A stretch of DNA of 64,000 nucleotides from Bacteroidota bacterium. Its GTDB lineage: Bacteria; Bacteroidota; Bacteroidia; Chitinophagales; Chitinophagaceae. Positions 36,988 through 45,919 of this stretch are shown here, piece after piece (position 1 is the first letter of the stretch; each line of letters begins with the position of its first letter). Made by a program: the position numbers and the translations under genes. Where the stretch lies: contig CANGFA010000009.1 of assembly GCA_947453145.1 (NCBI GenBank), forward strand, positions 1 to 64,000, in the 5' to 3' direction. The notes beneath the pieces were generated by a model. It was not told the DNA's origin. It did no database searches and worked only from the letters and a program-made list of their open reading frames with translations.

Positions 36988-38121
36988 ATGTCATTGTCTA
37001 CTATTCAAGATTTTGTGGAGCCTGTTAATTTGGACCTTCTATCCAAGGACGAGGGTTATAGGGATACCCAATTAGGTAAGCATATTTTAGTGAACCAGGG
37101 AAGCTTACCCGATATTAGCCAGGCCGATATTGTAATTGTTGGGGCTGGTGAATGCAGAGGTGCTGGCTATGCCTTAAATGGTCATGAGGCGGCCAATGCC
37201 ATAAGAGCTGCTTTTTATAACCTTTATTATTGGCATGCGCAGGTGAACATTGCGGATATTGGTAATGTTAAATTAGGACAAAGTATTTCCGATAGTTATG
37301 CTGCTTTAAGAACGGTGATTTCAGAGCTTATTTTACAAAATAAGAAAGTAGTCATTATAGGAGGCTCCCACGATTTAACCCTTGCTCAATATCATGCCTA
37401 TACTTCCATTCCTACCCTGGTTAATGCTGTAGTAGTAGATGCCAAAATTGACCTGGACTTGGAAGCTAGATTACCTTCGGATCATTTTTTAGAGGAATTA
37501 TTTACAGGCTTACCCAATCATTTAAATCATTATGCACATATTGGATTTCAAAGTTATTTTATGCATCCTCATATGTTGGAAACTATTGATAAATTAAGAT
37601 TTGATTGTTTCCGTTTAGGTAAAGTAAGAGAAAATATTGAAGAGATGGAGCCCGTGATTAGAGACAGTCATATAATGAGCTTTGACATAAGTGCTATTCA
37701 AAATGCACATGCGCCAGCAAATATAGTAACCCCTAATGGCTTTAATGGCGAAGAGGCTTGTGTGTTAATGCAATATGCGGGGATGAGTTGGAAAACCAGT
37801 ACCATTGGGCTTTTTGGGTATCAGACGGAGTTGGATCAAAATGGGTTAACCGCTGTTCAAATGGCTCAAATGATGTGGTATATTGTGGACGGGGTGTATA
37901 AGGGTAAGAAAGAATCACCTTTAACTGATACAGAAAGATTTAAGGAATTTCATATTGCTTTTACAGATATTGATACCATGTTTTTACAAAGTAAAAGTAC
38001 GGGTCGTTGGTGGATGCAACTACATAATAAACAATGGTGCCCTTGTAGTTATAAAGATTATTTAGTAGCTTCCAACAACGAAATTCCTGAAAGATGGCTA
38101 AGAGCATTAGAAAGAGAGTAA
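36988..38121 (+). CDS. ureohydrolase-fold protein (arginase/formimidoylglutamase-like) with altered metal site
   Basis: A 377-residue protein of the arginase/agmatinase fold found widely in Bacteroidota and often labelled formimidoylglutamase. The fold landmarks are present but the manganese ligands are not: the usual GGDHS is GGSHDLT, DAHxD is DAKIDL, and SxDxDxxDP is SFDISAIQNAHAP. At least two metal ligands (the His of DAHxD and the second Asp of SxDxD) are replaced, so classic binuclear hydrolysis is doubtful. The C-terminal GRWWMQLHNKQWCPCSYKDY is a family-specific extension. It sits after a two-component system, and its 3' end overlaps the dacB start by 28 bases in another frame. Confidence 0.75.
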   Translation: MSLSTIQDFVEPVNLDLLSKDEGYRDTQLGKHILVNQGSLPDISQADIVIVGAGECRGAGYALNGHEAANAIRAAFYNLYYWHAQVNIADIGNVKLGQSISDSYAALRTVISELILQNKKVVIIGGSHDLTLAQYHAYTSIPTLVNAVVVDAKIDLDLEARLPSDHFLEELFTGLPNHLNHYAHIGFQSYFMHPHMLETIDKLRFDCFRLGKVRENIEEMEPVIRDSHIMSFDISAIQNAHAPANIVTPNGFNGEEACVLMQYAGMSWKTSTIGLFGYQTELDQNGLTAVQMAQMMWYIVDGVYKGKKESPLTDTERFKEFHIAFTDIDTMFLQSKSTGRWWMQLHNKQWCPCSYKDYLVASNNEIPERWLRALERE

Positions 38122-39410
38122 CTACTCCAATATCAATTATTTTAGTGGCAGTTTTATTTTCATTAACTGCATGTAGTGTACAAAAAGCCCAAAAAACTTT
38201 ATTAAGTGCTGCATCTTTGAAAGGCGCGCATGTAGGTATTGCTGTATACAATGAATCCACCAAGCAATGGGTGGACAAGCACAAAAGTGATGCTTATTAT
38301 ACACCTGCAAGTAATACTAAAATTCAGTCCTGTTATTTAGGAATGAAATATTTAAAGGATTCTATTCCTGGTTGGCAGTTTGCAGAAAATAAAGATTCTA
38401 TTTTCTTAATGCCTTTGGGGGACCCCAGTTTTTTGCATCCCGACTTTGCTTATCAACCTGTTGCGGATTTAATAAAGACTACTAAAAAGCAAGTGGTATT
38501 GTGTTTACCCAATAAGGCGGATCATTTTGCTATGTTCGGAAGAGGTTGGTCATGGGAGGATTATGATCAAGATTATCAGCCGGAAAGAAATAGGTTAAAT
38601 ATATATGGCAATATCGTAACCGTATACAAAAAAAATAATGGCGTTGAATTAAAGCCAAGCTATTTTACAAGAAGTCAAAATCTTCCTAAACAATATACAG
38701 TGTGGTCTCGTGAAAAATCCACGAATCAATTTTTTGCAACTTCAGAAAACATAAAAGATCCGGAACAACAAGTTCCATTCATTACTGGCGATAGTTATAC
38801 TTTAGCAAAATTACTTATCGAAGATACTTTACATCCTGCCTTTCCTATTGCAATTCAAAAGGGATGGAATCAACCTAGTTCATCCACCATAAAGACAGTT
38901 CCAACAGATAGTCTATTAAAAATAATGATGAATCGAAGTGATAATTTTTTCGCAGAGCAAGTGTTGTTAATGACAAGTCAGCAATTATTGGGAACCATGA
39001 ATGATAAAGCTATTATTGATACTATTTTAAAAACAGATTTTGCAAATTTTCCTCAGAAACCAGAATGGGTAGATGGAAGTGGATTAAGCCGATTTAATTT
39101 AACTACGCCCGAAAATTATATTTCGCTTTTGCAAAAAATGGAAACAGAATTTCCAATGGAAAGGATTCAGGCTATTTTTGCACAAGGAGGAAAAGGAACA
39201 CTTTCCAGTTATTATAAAAATATCCCTGGAACCTTATACGCAAAAACGGGAACACTTGGGAATCAAATTGCATTAAGTGGATATATATTTACCAATAAAG
39301 GATCTAAATTATTATTTTCTGTATTGGTAGCAAATCACGTGAGCCCAACTACGTATCCTGTGCGTCATGCCGTAGAGGAATATTTAACAGCAATTATGAA
39401 TGAATATTAA
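38094..39410 (+). CDS. dacB: D-alanyl-D-alanine carboxypeptidase/endopeptidase (PBP4, S13 family)
   Basis: A 438-residue penicillin-binding protein that trims or cleaves peptidoglycan peptides in the periplasm. The lipoprotein signal ends at LFSLTAC (Cys27). The active-site motifs are SNTK (Ser73, Lys76), SDN in MNRSDNFFAEQ and KTG in YAKTGTLGN, with the S13 large insert between SxxK and SxN. The start ATG at 38094 lies inside the preceding gene, overlapping its last 28 bases, and is supported by the signal peptide. It converges on mutL. Confidence 0.92.
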   Translation: MAKSIRKRVTTPISIILVAVLFSLTACSVQKAQKTLLSAASLKGAHVGIAVYNESTKQWVDKHKSDAYYTPASNTKIQSCYLGMKYLKDSIPGWQFAENKDSIFLMPLGDPSFLHPDFAYQPVADLIKTTKKQVVLCLPNKADHFAMFGRGWSWEDYDQDYQPERNRLNIYGNIVTVYKKNNGVELKPSYFTRSQNLPKQYTVWSREKSTNQFFATSENIKDPEQQVPFITGDSYTLAKLLIEDTLHPAFPIAIQKGWNQPSSSTIKTVPTDSLLKIMMNRSDNFFAEQVLLMTSQQLLGTMNDKAIIDTILKTDFANFPQKPEWVDGSGLSRFNLTTPENYISLLQKMETEFPMERIQAIFAQGGKGTLSSYYKNIPGTLYAKTGTLGNQIALSGYIFTNKGSKLLFSVLVANHVSPTTYPVRHAVEEYLTAIMNEY

Positions 39411-39450
39411 TTCAGGCTATTGTTTGTATAGATGTAATTTATCGTACTGA

Positions 39451-41310
39451 CTACTTGGTAAATAAGCTGTCCAAGTAACCTTCTTTAAAATCTATATAAG
39501 TAGGTGCGCCACTTGCACTCACGTTGGGCGTGTCGCAATTAAATAGGGAGTCAATTAAACTATGCATTTCCTTTTGTGAAAGGGACTGGCCTGCTTTGAT
39601 AGCAGACTGCCTAGCCATACAGCGAATTAATTTTTCTCTTTTGCTAAACTTTATATCTCCGCTAAAATGTTTGAATTGCTCTAATAATAATTCAATTGCA
39701 TTTTTTTCGTTGCCCGAAATAACGTCCGCAGGAATTCCTTGAATAATAAAACTATTTTGTCCAAAAGGTTCTATCTCGTAACCAATGATAGCTAGGTCCT
39801 CAATCATGTCTTCTAATAAAATAGCATCCGGCACACTTAATTCCAACACGACAGGGAATAAACTTTTCTGTGTTGCATGTGGTTGGACACTTGCTTTTTG
39901 GTATTTCTCATACAAAACACGTTCATGTGCTAATTGTTGATGCACCATTATAAGGTCGGCTCCCACAGGAGCTAGGATATAGGTATTGTTAATTTGCAAA
40001 AGGGTTGCGTCCTCGTCCACCATTACTGCCTCTGTATCCTTGTATAATCCCATGGAGGAGGATTTTACAATAAAAGATTCATGTTCATTTTCAATTTGGC
40101 CTTGGTCATTGGCAGCAGGTAGGTCACTAAAAAAACTTTTCCATGAGGTTCTTTCCGCATCACTTACTCTTGGAATAAAATGGGCTTGATTTTTTTGTGT
40201 AAAACCAGCATATAAGGAACTACTTGCGGCACTATTTCTTTGCTCTTCGCTCACTGGTTTTTGAATGGCATCCAATTGTTGTATATCCGCATCCAATGAA
40301 AAATCTAGGGAAGGGGCAATACTAAATTGTGCCAAAGCATGCTTAACGGCGGCTTGAACAAATGCGTAAATAATTTTATCGTCCTCAAATTTTATTTCCT
40401 GCTTAGTGGGGTGCACATTTATATCTACTTGAGCAGGATCAACGTCGATGTATAAAATATAACTTGGAAAACTTTCCTTGGGAATTAAGCCATCAAAAGC
40501 ATTGGCAATAGCATGATGTAAATAAGCACTCTTAATAAAACGGCGGTTCACAAAAAAGTATTGGTCGCTTCTTGTTTTTTTAGCTGTTTCGGGTTTGCCT
40601 ACAAATCCAGTTATAGTTAAGTAATCTGTTTTTTCACCTACTGCCACTAATTTCGTTTGATAACTATTGCCTAATACATGAATTGCTCTTTGTTTAAAAC
40701 TGCCTGCTTCCCAATGAAACACATCCTGGCCATTATTGGTTAGGCTAAAATATATTTCTGGGAAAGCCAATGCAACCCTTGTAAATTCTTCAATAATATG
40801 CTTTAGCTCAGCCGAATTACTTTTTAAAAAATTCCTTCTTGCTGGCACATTGAAAAATAAATTTTTCATGCTTATGCTCGTACCCACTGCGCAGGCCACC
40901 GGACTGGTTTCACTTACTTGGCTATTTTCTATTTCAACACTGGTTCCTAATTCATCCTCGGCTTGCCTGGTTTTTAAACTTACTAGTGCTACCGCAGCAA
41001 TGGAAGCGAGGGCTTCTCCTCTAAAACCCATGGTTCTAATTTGAAACAAATCCTCAATGGAGCTTATTTTACTTGTAGCGTGACGGGCAAAGGCGTTTTG
41101 TGCGTCAATCGGGTTCATGCCTTTCCCATTGTCTATAACCTGAATTAAGGCTTTCCCGGCATCGTTGATAATTAATTTAATTGTTGTGGCACCTGCATCT
41201 ACTGCATTCTCCAATAATTCCTTAACGGCACTTGCAGGTCTTTGAATAACCTCGCCCGCCGCAATTTGATTGGCAATATGATCGGGTAATAAATGTATGC
41301 TGTTCGCCAC
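39451..41310 (-). CDS. mutL: DNA mismatch repair protein MutL
   Basis: A 619-residue mismatch-repair ATPase that couples MutS recognition to strand cleavage. The GHKL N-terminal domain has AAGEVIQRPASAVKELLENAVDAGA, DNGKGM, and TMGFRGEALASIA; a transducer domain follows (DVNVHPTKQEIKF), then a variable linker (about 340-430) and a C-terminal dimerisation domain. The C-terminal part contains CMARQSAIKAGQ (a form of the ACRSSIKAG-type motif) but I see no clear DQHAxxER motif: the position reads HQQLAHERVLYEKY, a close variant. The start codon is GTG at 41310. It is divergent from the M3 peptidase gene. Confidence 0.95.
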   Translation of the reverse strand: MANSIHLLPDHIANQIAAGEVIQRPASAVKELLENAVDAGATTIKLIINDAGKALIQVIDNGKGMNPIDAQNAFARHATSKISSIEDLFQIRTMGFRGEALASIAAVALVSLKTRQAEDELGTSVEIENSQVSETSPVACAVGTSISMKNLFFNVPARRNFLKSNSAELKHIIEEFTRVALAFPEIYFSLTNNGQDVFHWEAGSFKQRAIHVLGNSYQTKLVAVGEKTDYLTITGFVGKPETAKKTRSDQYFFVNRRFIKSAYLHHAIANAFDGLIPKESFPSYILYIDVDPAQVDINVHPTKQEIKFEDDKIIYAFVQAAVKHALAQFSIAPSLDFSLDADIQQLDAIQKPVSEEQRNSAASSSLYAGFTQKNQAHFIPRVSDAERTSWKSFFSDLPAANDQGQIENEHESFIVKSSSMGLYKDTEAVMVDEDATLLQINNTYILAPVGADLIMVHQQLAHERVLYEKYQKASVQPHATQKSLFPVVLELSVPDAILLEDMIEDLAIIGYEIEPFGQNSFIIQGIPADVISGNEKNAIELLLEQFKHFSGDIKFSKREKLIRCMARQSAIKAGQSLSQKEMHSLIDSLFNCDTPNVSASGAPTYIDFKEGYLDSLFTK

Positions 41311-41341
41311 TATTAAATCTTTTAAAAGTGTGTAAAAGTAG

Positions 41342-41349
41342 TAAATTTG
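41342..41349 (+). promoter_or_regulatory. -7 promoter box of the M3 peptidase gene
   Basis: TAAATTTG, a perfect TAnnTTTG, 19 bases before the ATG at 41369 in the 58-bp gap divergent to mutL. The -33 element is not clear. Confidence 0.4.
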
Positions 41350-41368
41350 CCACTTAAAATCTCAACTT

Positions 41369-43093
41369 ATGCTAAGAACGGCGGACATCAAAAAAATACC
41401 TCATCACTACCTTCCCGGCGACTTTATTTTAACCGATTGGGCAGGGCTGGAGCCCTTTTTTAAGGAGTTAACAGACCGCGACATAAATAGTAAGGCTGAG
41501 TTGGAAAAATGGTTAAGGGATTTGAGCGAATTAGAAGCATTTGTAAGTGAGGATGCCTGTTGGAGACAAATTAAAATGACTTGTGATACCACCAACAAAA
41601 GTTTGGAAGATGCATTTACCTATTTCTGTATGGAGATACAGCCTCAAATGCAACCCTATGCCGATGCATTGAATAAAAAATTAATTGCTTCACCTTTTAC
41701 TTCAGAATTAGACAAGGCCCAATATTTCACTTATTTGCGTTCTGTAAAAAAGAGTATCGAACTTTTTAGAACAGAGAATATTCCGTTACAGGCAGAATTA
41801 AGCGTATTGCAACAACAATATGGAACCATTGCGGGAAAAATGACCATAGAAATGAATGGTCAGGAATATACTTTACAACAGGCTTCACAGTTTTTAGAAA
41901 ACGAAGACAGATTGGTAAGAGAAGAAGCCTATAAAAAAATCCAAGAACGTCGTTTGCAGGATAAGGATGTGATGCATGAACTGTTTACGACTTTAATTCA
42001 AAAAAGACATCAGGTTGCCGTGAATGCTGGCTTTGCTAATTTTAGAGATTATAAATTTGCAGAGTTAGGCCGCTTTGATTATACCAAAGAAGATTGTTTT
42101 CAATTTCATGAAGCCGTTAAATTACATGTGCTTCCTTTGATCGATAAAATTTATGTTCGTAAAAAACAAAAACTTGGATTAGACATTTTAAAACCTTGGG
42201 ACACCGAAGCGGAACCTGCTGGTACCAAGCCTTTGCGACCTTTTACAGATGGCAAAGATTTATATGAAAAATCGGTGGCCTGCTTTGAACAGCTCAATCC
42301 TTTTTTTGCAGATTGTTTGCGAAAGATGAATGAATTAAAACATTTTGATTTAGAAAGCAGAAAAGGAAAAGCGCCAGGCGGCTACAATTGTCCATTAGCA
42401 GAATCGGGGGCACCTTTTATTTTTATGAATGCAGCAGGACAAATGAGCGATGTTACTACCATGGTGCATGAAGGTGGTCACGCAATTCATTCCTTTTTAG
42501 CACATCCATTATCCTTAAGTGCTTTTAAAGAATATCCAATGGAGATTGCAGAGGTAGCAAGTATGTCCATGGAATTGTTTACTATGAATCATTGGCAATC
42601 CTTTTTTGATAATGAATCCGATTTAAACAGAGCCAAAGAACATCAGTTAGAACGCACCATTACTATTTTCCCATGGATTGCGATTATTGATAAGTTCCAA
42701 CATTGGGTATATGAAAATCCAAATCACAGCATTGAAGAAAGAACAAATAACTGGACAGCAATATTAAAAGAGTTTTCAACTAATTGCATTGATTATACTG
42801 GGCTTGACATGTATCGTGCCATTGGATGGCAAAGACAGTTACATTTATTTGAAGTGCCTTTTTATTATATCGAGTATGGTATTGCGCAATTAGGTGCGAT
42901 TGGTATGTGGATGCAGTATCAAAAAAATCCGAGTCAAGCATTGGAAAATTATATGAATGCATTGGCGCTAGGGGGAACTAAAACCTTGCCTGAATTATAT
43001 AAAACGGCGGGATTGGAATTTAATTTCTCACCTAATTATGTAAAAACTTTAATGGATTTTACCAATGAGGAATTAGAAAAATTATTTCACTAA
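41369..43093 (+). CDS. M3-family oligoendopeptidase
   Basis: A 574-residue zinc metallopeptidase of the thimet oligopeptidase/PepF group. The metal site is MVHEGGHAIHSFLA (HExxH, about residues 367-371), with the third ligand Glu in EYPMEIAEVASMSMELF. No signal peptide is visible, so it probably degrades peptides in the cytoplasm. Length and the conserved DYTGLDMYRAIGWQRQLHLFEVPFYYIEYGIAQLGA region fit the oligoendopeptidase F-like M3 subfamily. It has its own promoter and ends at two tandem hairpins, so it is monocistronic. Confidence 0.92.
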   Translation: MLRTADIKKIPHHYLPGDFILTDWAGLEPFFKELTDRDINSKAELEKWLRDLSELEAFVSEDACWRQIKMTCDTTNKSLEDAFTYFCMEIQPQMQPYADALNKKLIASPFTSELDKAQYFTYLRSVKKSIELFRTENIPLQAELSVLQQQYGTIAGKMTIEMNGQEYTLQQASQFLENEDRLVREEAYKKIQERRLQDKDVMHELFTTLIQKRHQVAVNAGFANFRDYKFAELGRFDYTKEDCFQFHEAVKLHVLPLIDKIYVRKKQKLGLDILKPWDTEAEPAGTKPLRPFTDGKDLYEKSVACFEQLNPFFADCLRKMNELKHFDLESRKGKAPGGYNCPLAESGAPFIFMNAAGQMSDVTTMVHEGGHAIHSFLAHPLSLSAFKEYPMEIAEVASMSMELFTMNHWQSFFDNESDLNRAKEHQLERTITIFPWIAIIDKFQHWVYENPNHSIEERTNNWTAILKEFSTNCIDYTGLDMYRAIGWQRQLHLFEVPFYYIEYGIAQLGAIGMWMQYQKNPSQALENYMNALALGGTKTLPELYKTAGLEFNFSPNYVKTLMDFTNEELEKLFH

Positions 43094-43094
43094 T

Positions 43095-43163
43095 CTAATT
43101 TGAATACCATTTCAAATTAGGTACTGCAAAAAAATAGCGCTCAATTTGAGCGCTATTTTTTTT
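43095..43163. terminator. tandem hairpins between the M3 peptidase and ricT genes
   Basis: First hairpin: ctaatttgaa (43095-43104) with ttcaaattag (43111-43120), ten perfect pairs. Second: aaaaaaatagcgctc (43128-43142) with gagcgctattttttt (43148-43162), fifteen perfect pairs with A and T runs on the two sides, which works as an intrinsic terminator on either strand for these convergent genes. Confidence 0.85.
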
Positions 43164-43187
43164 ATGGATCAATTTTCTTGATTAAGA

Positions 43188-44510
43188 TTAAGCAGGGCCT
43201 TGGCCACCCCCTTGATTATTGCCTTGTGGTGGACGATTGTTGCTTGGCCCATTATTAGGCCTTGGTCCGTTATTTGGTCTTGGACCATTGTTGTTTCTAG
43301 GACCATTGTTTGGGCCATTGTTCGGCCTTGGTCCGTTGTTATTTCTTGGTCCATTGTTTCTATCGTTACTTCTATCATTATAATTGCCAGGACCTCTTTG
43401 TTGATCTCTTCTTCTGCGATCGTTTTTCTCTAAACTTCTTAAACTAATTTGTCCTACCACATCCACAAAAGAAGGTTCAACTTCTTTTGGTTTACCACTC
43501 GTTACTTCTACTGCTTGTAATTCATCAACCACTATACCTTGTTGATTTAATTTTTTAATCTCCACAACACGATCAATGGTTAAAGGGTAATGCTTTGTAT
43601 TGTTAGGTAGGGTGTACCACATTAGGTTTTTGAAAATATCTTTTTTAATAAGGAAAGCCTGACCCATGGCAGTTTGTAAAGTATCTGCATAGTCCGGAAA
43701 TCCTTGTAAAGCATCTAAATAAGTATCTAGTTCAAAATTCAAACAACATTTTAAACGACCACATTGTCCGCTTAATTTAGTTTGATTAATAGATAAATTT
43801 TGATAACGTGCTGCGGTTGTATTTACACTTTTGAAATCGTGTAACCATGTGCTGCAACATAATTCACGGCCACAACTTCCAATTCCACCTAGTTTAGCTG
43901 CTTCCTGTCGTATACCAATTTGACGCATTTCTACTTTTAGTTTAAACTCGCCTGCAAAAATGCGGATGAGTTCTCTAAAGTCAATTCGGTCGTCGGCAGT
44001 GTAAAAAAAGGTTGCTTTTTTGCCATCCGCTTGCACTTCTACCTCACTTAGCTTCATGGCTAATTTAAGGTGTGTTGCATGGGTACGACTGCGTGCTAAT
44101 ATATCTGCCTCCCTACTTTTACTAATTTTGAAAGTTTCAATTTCACGGTCTGCACTTGGTCTAAGAATTTTTTTCATGTCGGGGTTAAATTCATCTGTCC
44201 CCCTTTTCTTTAATTGTAATCTTACCAGTTCGCCAGTAAGGGAAACCTCACCAACATCAAATCCATTTACTCCTTCCACGGTTACATAGTCCCCTTTTTC
44301 AAATAATTGCGAGGTAGTATTTTTGTAAAATTCTTTTCTGCTGCCTTGTTTAAAGCTTACCTCTACCACTTTGCATTGACTTTCAACATTGTCAATAGGT
44401 AGGTCACGTAACCAATCGTGTACGTTTAATCTGTTACAAGCGCCCGAACTACAACCGCCGTTGCTTTTGCAACCGCCTGGCTTGCCAGTTCCACATGATC
44501 CACATCCCAT
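43188..44510 (-). CDS. ricT: PSP1-domain protein, RicT (YaaT) homologue
   Basis: A 440-residue cytoplasmic protein with a Cys-rich N-terminus (MGCGSCGTGKPGGCKSNGGC; further Cys25), a PSP1 core, and two Cys motifs GIGSCGRELCCSTW and SGQCGRLKCCLNFE likely to hold Fe-S clusters. RicT in Bacillus belongs to the RicA-RicF-RicT complex that supports RNase Y-dependent RNA processing and development. In this lineage RicA/RicF partners are not evident, so the role is open. The last 60 residues are a Pro/Asn/Gly/Arg repeat tail. It is 69 bases downstream of holB on the same strand, the same pairing as in Bacillus. Confidence 0.85.
   Translation of the reverse strand: MGCGSCGTGKPGGCKSNGGCSSGACNRLNVHDWLRDLPIDNVESQCKVVEVSFKQGSRKEFYKNTTSQLFEKGDYVTVEGVNGFDVGEVSLTGELVRLQLKKRGTDEFNPDMKKILRPSADREIETFKISKSREADILARSRTHATHLKLAMKLSEVEVQADGKKATFFYTADDRIDFRELIRIFAGEFKLKVEMRQIGIRQEAAKLGGIGSCGRELCCSTWLHDFKSVNTTAARYQNLSINQTKLSGQCGRLKCCLNFELDTYLDALQGFPDYADTLQTAMGQAFLIKKDIFKNLMWYTLPNNTKHYPLTIDRVVEIKKLNQQGIVVDELQAVEVTSGKPKEVEPSFVDVVGQISLRSLEKNDRRRRDQQRGPGNYNDRSNDRNNGPRNNNGPRPNNGPNNGPRNNNGPRPNNGPRPNNGPSNNRPPQGNNQGGGQGPA
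43200..43370 (-). repeat. low-complexity repeat coding the RicT tail
   Basis: On the minus strand, blocks coding NNGPRPNNGP and close variants recur at least five times near the 3' end of ricT. The repeat keeps frame and makes a disordered Asn/Pro/Gly/Arg tail ending GNNQGGGQGPA. Confidence 0.8.
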
Positions 44511-44579
44511 ATATAGTTAGTTCTAACTGTTAATGAATAAAATACCTGCCTTTGCTTTCATATTCACCATCCCTTCTGC

Positions 44580-45785
44580 TTAGGCTTCTGTCAAAATTAA
44601 GGTTTTGTTCTGAATGATATGATAGAACTTGATACCCAAGGCCATAAATAGCATTTTTGGGTTCGCATTGCGCTCAATATGGTAAACCGCCTTGTCTAGC
44701 TCTTGAACAATAGCCTCCAATTGGCCAACTCCAGCTATTTTATTGATTCTGAGGGCAAAATCCTTTAAAGCGGGGTCCAGAGGGATATCACTACCCAGTA
44801 CTTTAATACGTATGCTTTGTTCTAAGAGATGGTTAAAGTACTTCAAAAACTGCTTTTGTGGCTCTCTGCCCATTTTACTGGTTTCTTCCACCCATTTCAT
44901 TTGGGCCAAGGGCCCCCCTTTTATAATAGCATTTAACCACTCTCTAATTTGGGTTAAAAAATCGGCATCACTATGTTGTAATAAATGAAGAGCCTCGCGG
45001 TAGTTTCCGTCAGAAATGGCAGCAATTTGAGCTGCTTTTGCTGGTTCAATATGTCCTTTTTGAACCAAGGCTGTCTCAATTTCCTGCTTGGTTAACCTAG
45101 GCACTTTAATAAATTGACATCGACTTATAATAGTTGGCAATATTTGCTCCTCTGAATTGGCAACCAGTAAGAATATGGTATTGTCAGGGGGCTCCTCTAT
45201 GAGTTTTAATAATTTGTTTCCCTCTTTGCCTAAATATTCCGGCATCCACATGACCAACACCTTATAAGCGCTTTCAAAACTCTTAAAGGAAAGTTTTTTT
45301 ATGATGTCGTTACACTCGTCAGCACTAATATTCCCTTGTTTATTTTCGGCCTTAATAGATTGTAACCAATCAAAAACATTGCCGTATGGATATCCGTTTA
45401 TAAATTCTCTCCACTCTTCAATAAAGTTGGAGCTTACATTTTTTGCACCTGGCTTTTCGGTAATACTTGGGAAAGAGAAATGAAGATCGGGATGCATTAG
45501 TTGGCTAGCTCTATGATAAGCAGGTAATTCCGCAATTTCTTCGGGACTATATACTTTAGGAGTTGAAGAGTTGGCAGCTTCTGTTGCACCAAATAAATCG
45601 GTGCCAGCACTTTCATTGTTATTGGGAATACTTACAATATACTGCGCAAATGCAACCGCAAGGGGCAGTGCGCCGGATCCCTCTGGTCCAACAAAAAGTA
45701 TCGCATGGCTTAGTCGATGGTGTTGCACCATGTCTACAAGCTGCTGCTTTAATTTTTCTTGACCAATGACTTCACTCAATAACAT
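44580..45785 (-). CDS. holB: DNA polymerase III subunit delta-prime
   Basis: A 401-residue clamp-loader subunit. It has the N-terminal RFC box-like VIGQEKLKQQLVDMVQHHRLSHAILFVGPEGSG, the P-loop degenerate at its end (GPEGSGALPL, no Lys), as expected for the non-hydrolysing delta-prime subunit, and the conserved LLKLIEEPPDNTIFLLVANSEEQILPTIISRCQ sensor region. An insert of about 60 residues (roughly 75-135) carries a proline- and serine-rich stretch and a helical segment found in Bacteroidota HolB. It precedes ricT. Confidence 0.9.
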   Translation of the reverse strand: MLLSEVIGQEKLKQQLVDMVQHHRLSHAILFVGPEGSGALPLAVAFAQYIVSIPNNNESAGTDLFGATEAANSSTPKVYSPEEIAELPAYHRASQLMHPDLHFSFPSITEKPGAKNVSSNFIEEWREFINGYPYGNVFDWLQSIKAENKQGNISADECNDIIKKLSFKSFESAYKVLVMWMPEYLGKEGNKLLKLIEEPPDNTIFLLVANSEEQILPTIISRCQFIKVPRLTKQEIETALVQKGHIEPAKAAQIAAISDGNYREALHLLQHSDADFLTQIREWLNAIIKGGPLAQMKWVEETSKMGREPQKQFLKYFNHLLEQSIRIKVLGSDIPLDPALKDFALRINKIAGVGQLEAIVQELDKAVYHIERNANPKMLFMALGIKFYHIIQNKTLILTEA

Positions 45786-45800
45786 GCAGCTAAGGTAAGA

Positions 45801-45821
45801 AAAAACCGCGGTGCGGTTTTT
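45801..45821. terminator. short hairpin between the peroxidase and holB genes
   Basis: aaaaaccgc (45801-45809), loop ggt, gcggttttt (45813-45821): nine perfect pairs with A/T runs on both strands. On the minus strand it would end the peroxidase transcript just 15 bases before the holB start. Confidence 0.7.
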
Positions 45822-45908
45822 GATGTGGAGAAAAGTATTTGCGGGTTTTTGATGTGGAGAAAAGTATTTGCGGGTTTTTGATGTGGAGAAAAGTATTTGT
45901 GGGTTTTT
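45822..45908. repeat. three tandem 29-bp direct repeats
   Basis: Units at 45822-45850, 45851-45879 and 45880-45908 begin gatgtggagaaaagtatttg and end cgggttttt. The first two are identical and the third has one C-to-T change. There is no spacer between units. They fill nearly all of the gap between the peroxidase and holB genes. On the minus strand each unit contains TACTTTTC, one base off the -7 promoter consensus. Confidence 0.95.
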
Positions 45909-45919
45909 AAGAAAGACGC

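Noticed and set aside
43169-43433. repetitive frames on both strands at the ricT 3' end
   Set aside because: They are shifted readings of the Asn/Pro/Gly repeat tail of ricT and have no start context or family similarity.
45822-45908. CRISPR-like array of 29-bp repeats
   Set aside because: The three units are directly joined with no spacers and there are no cas genes nearby; it is a plain tandem repeat.
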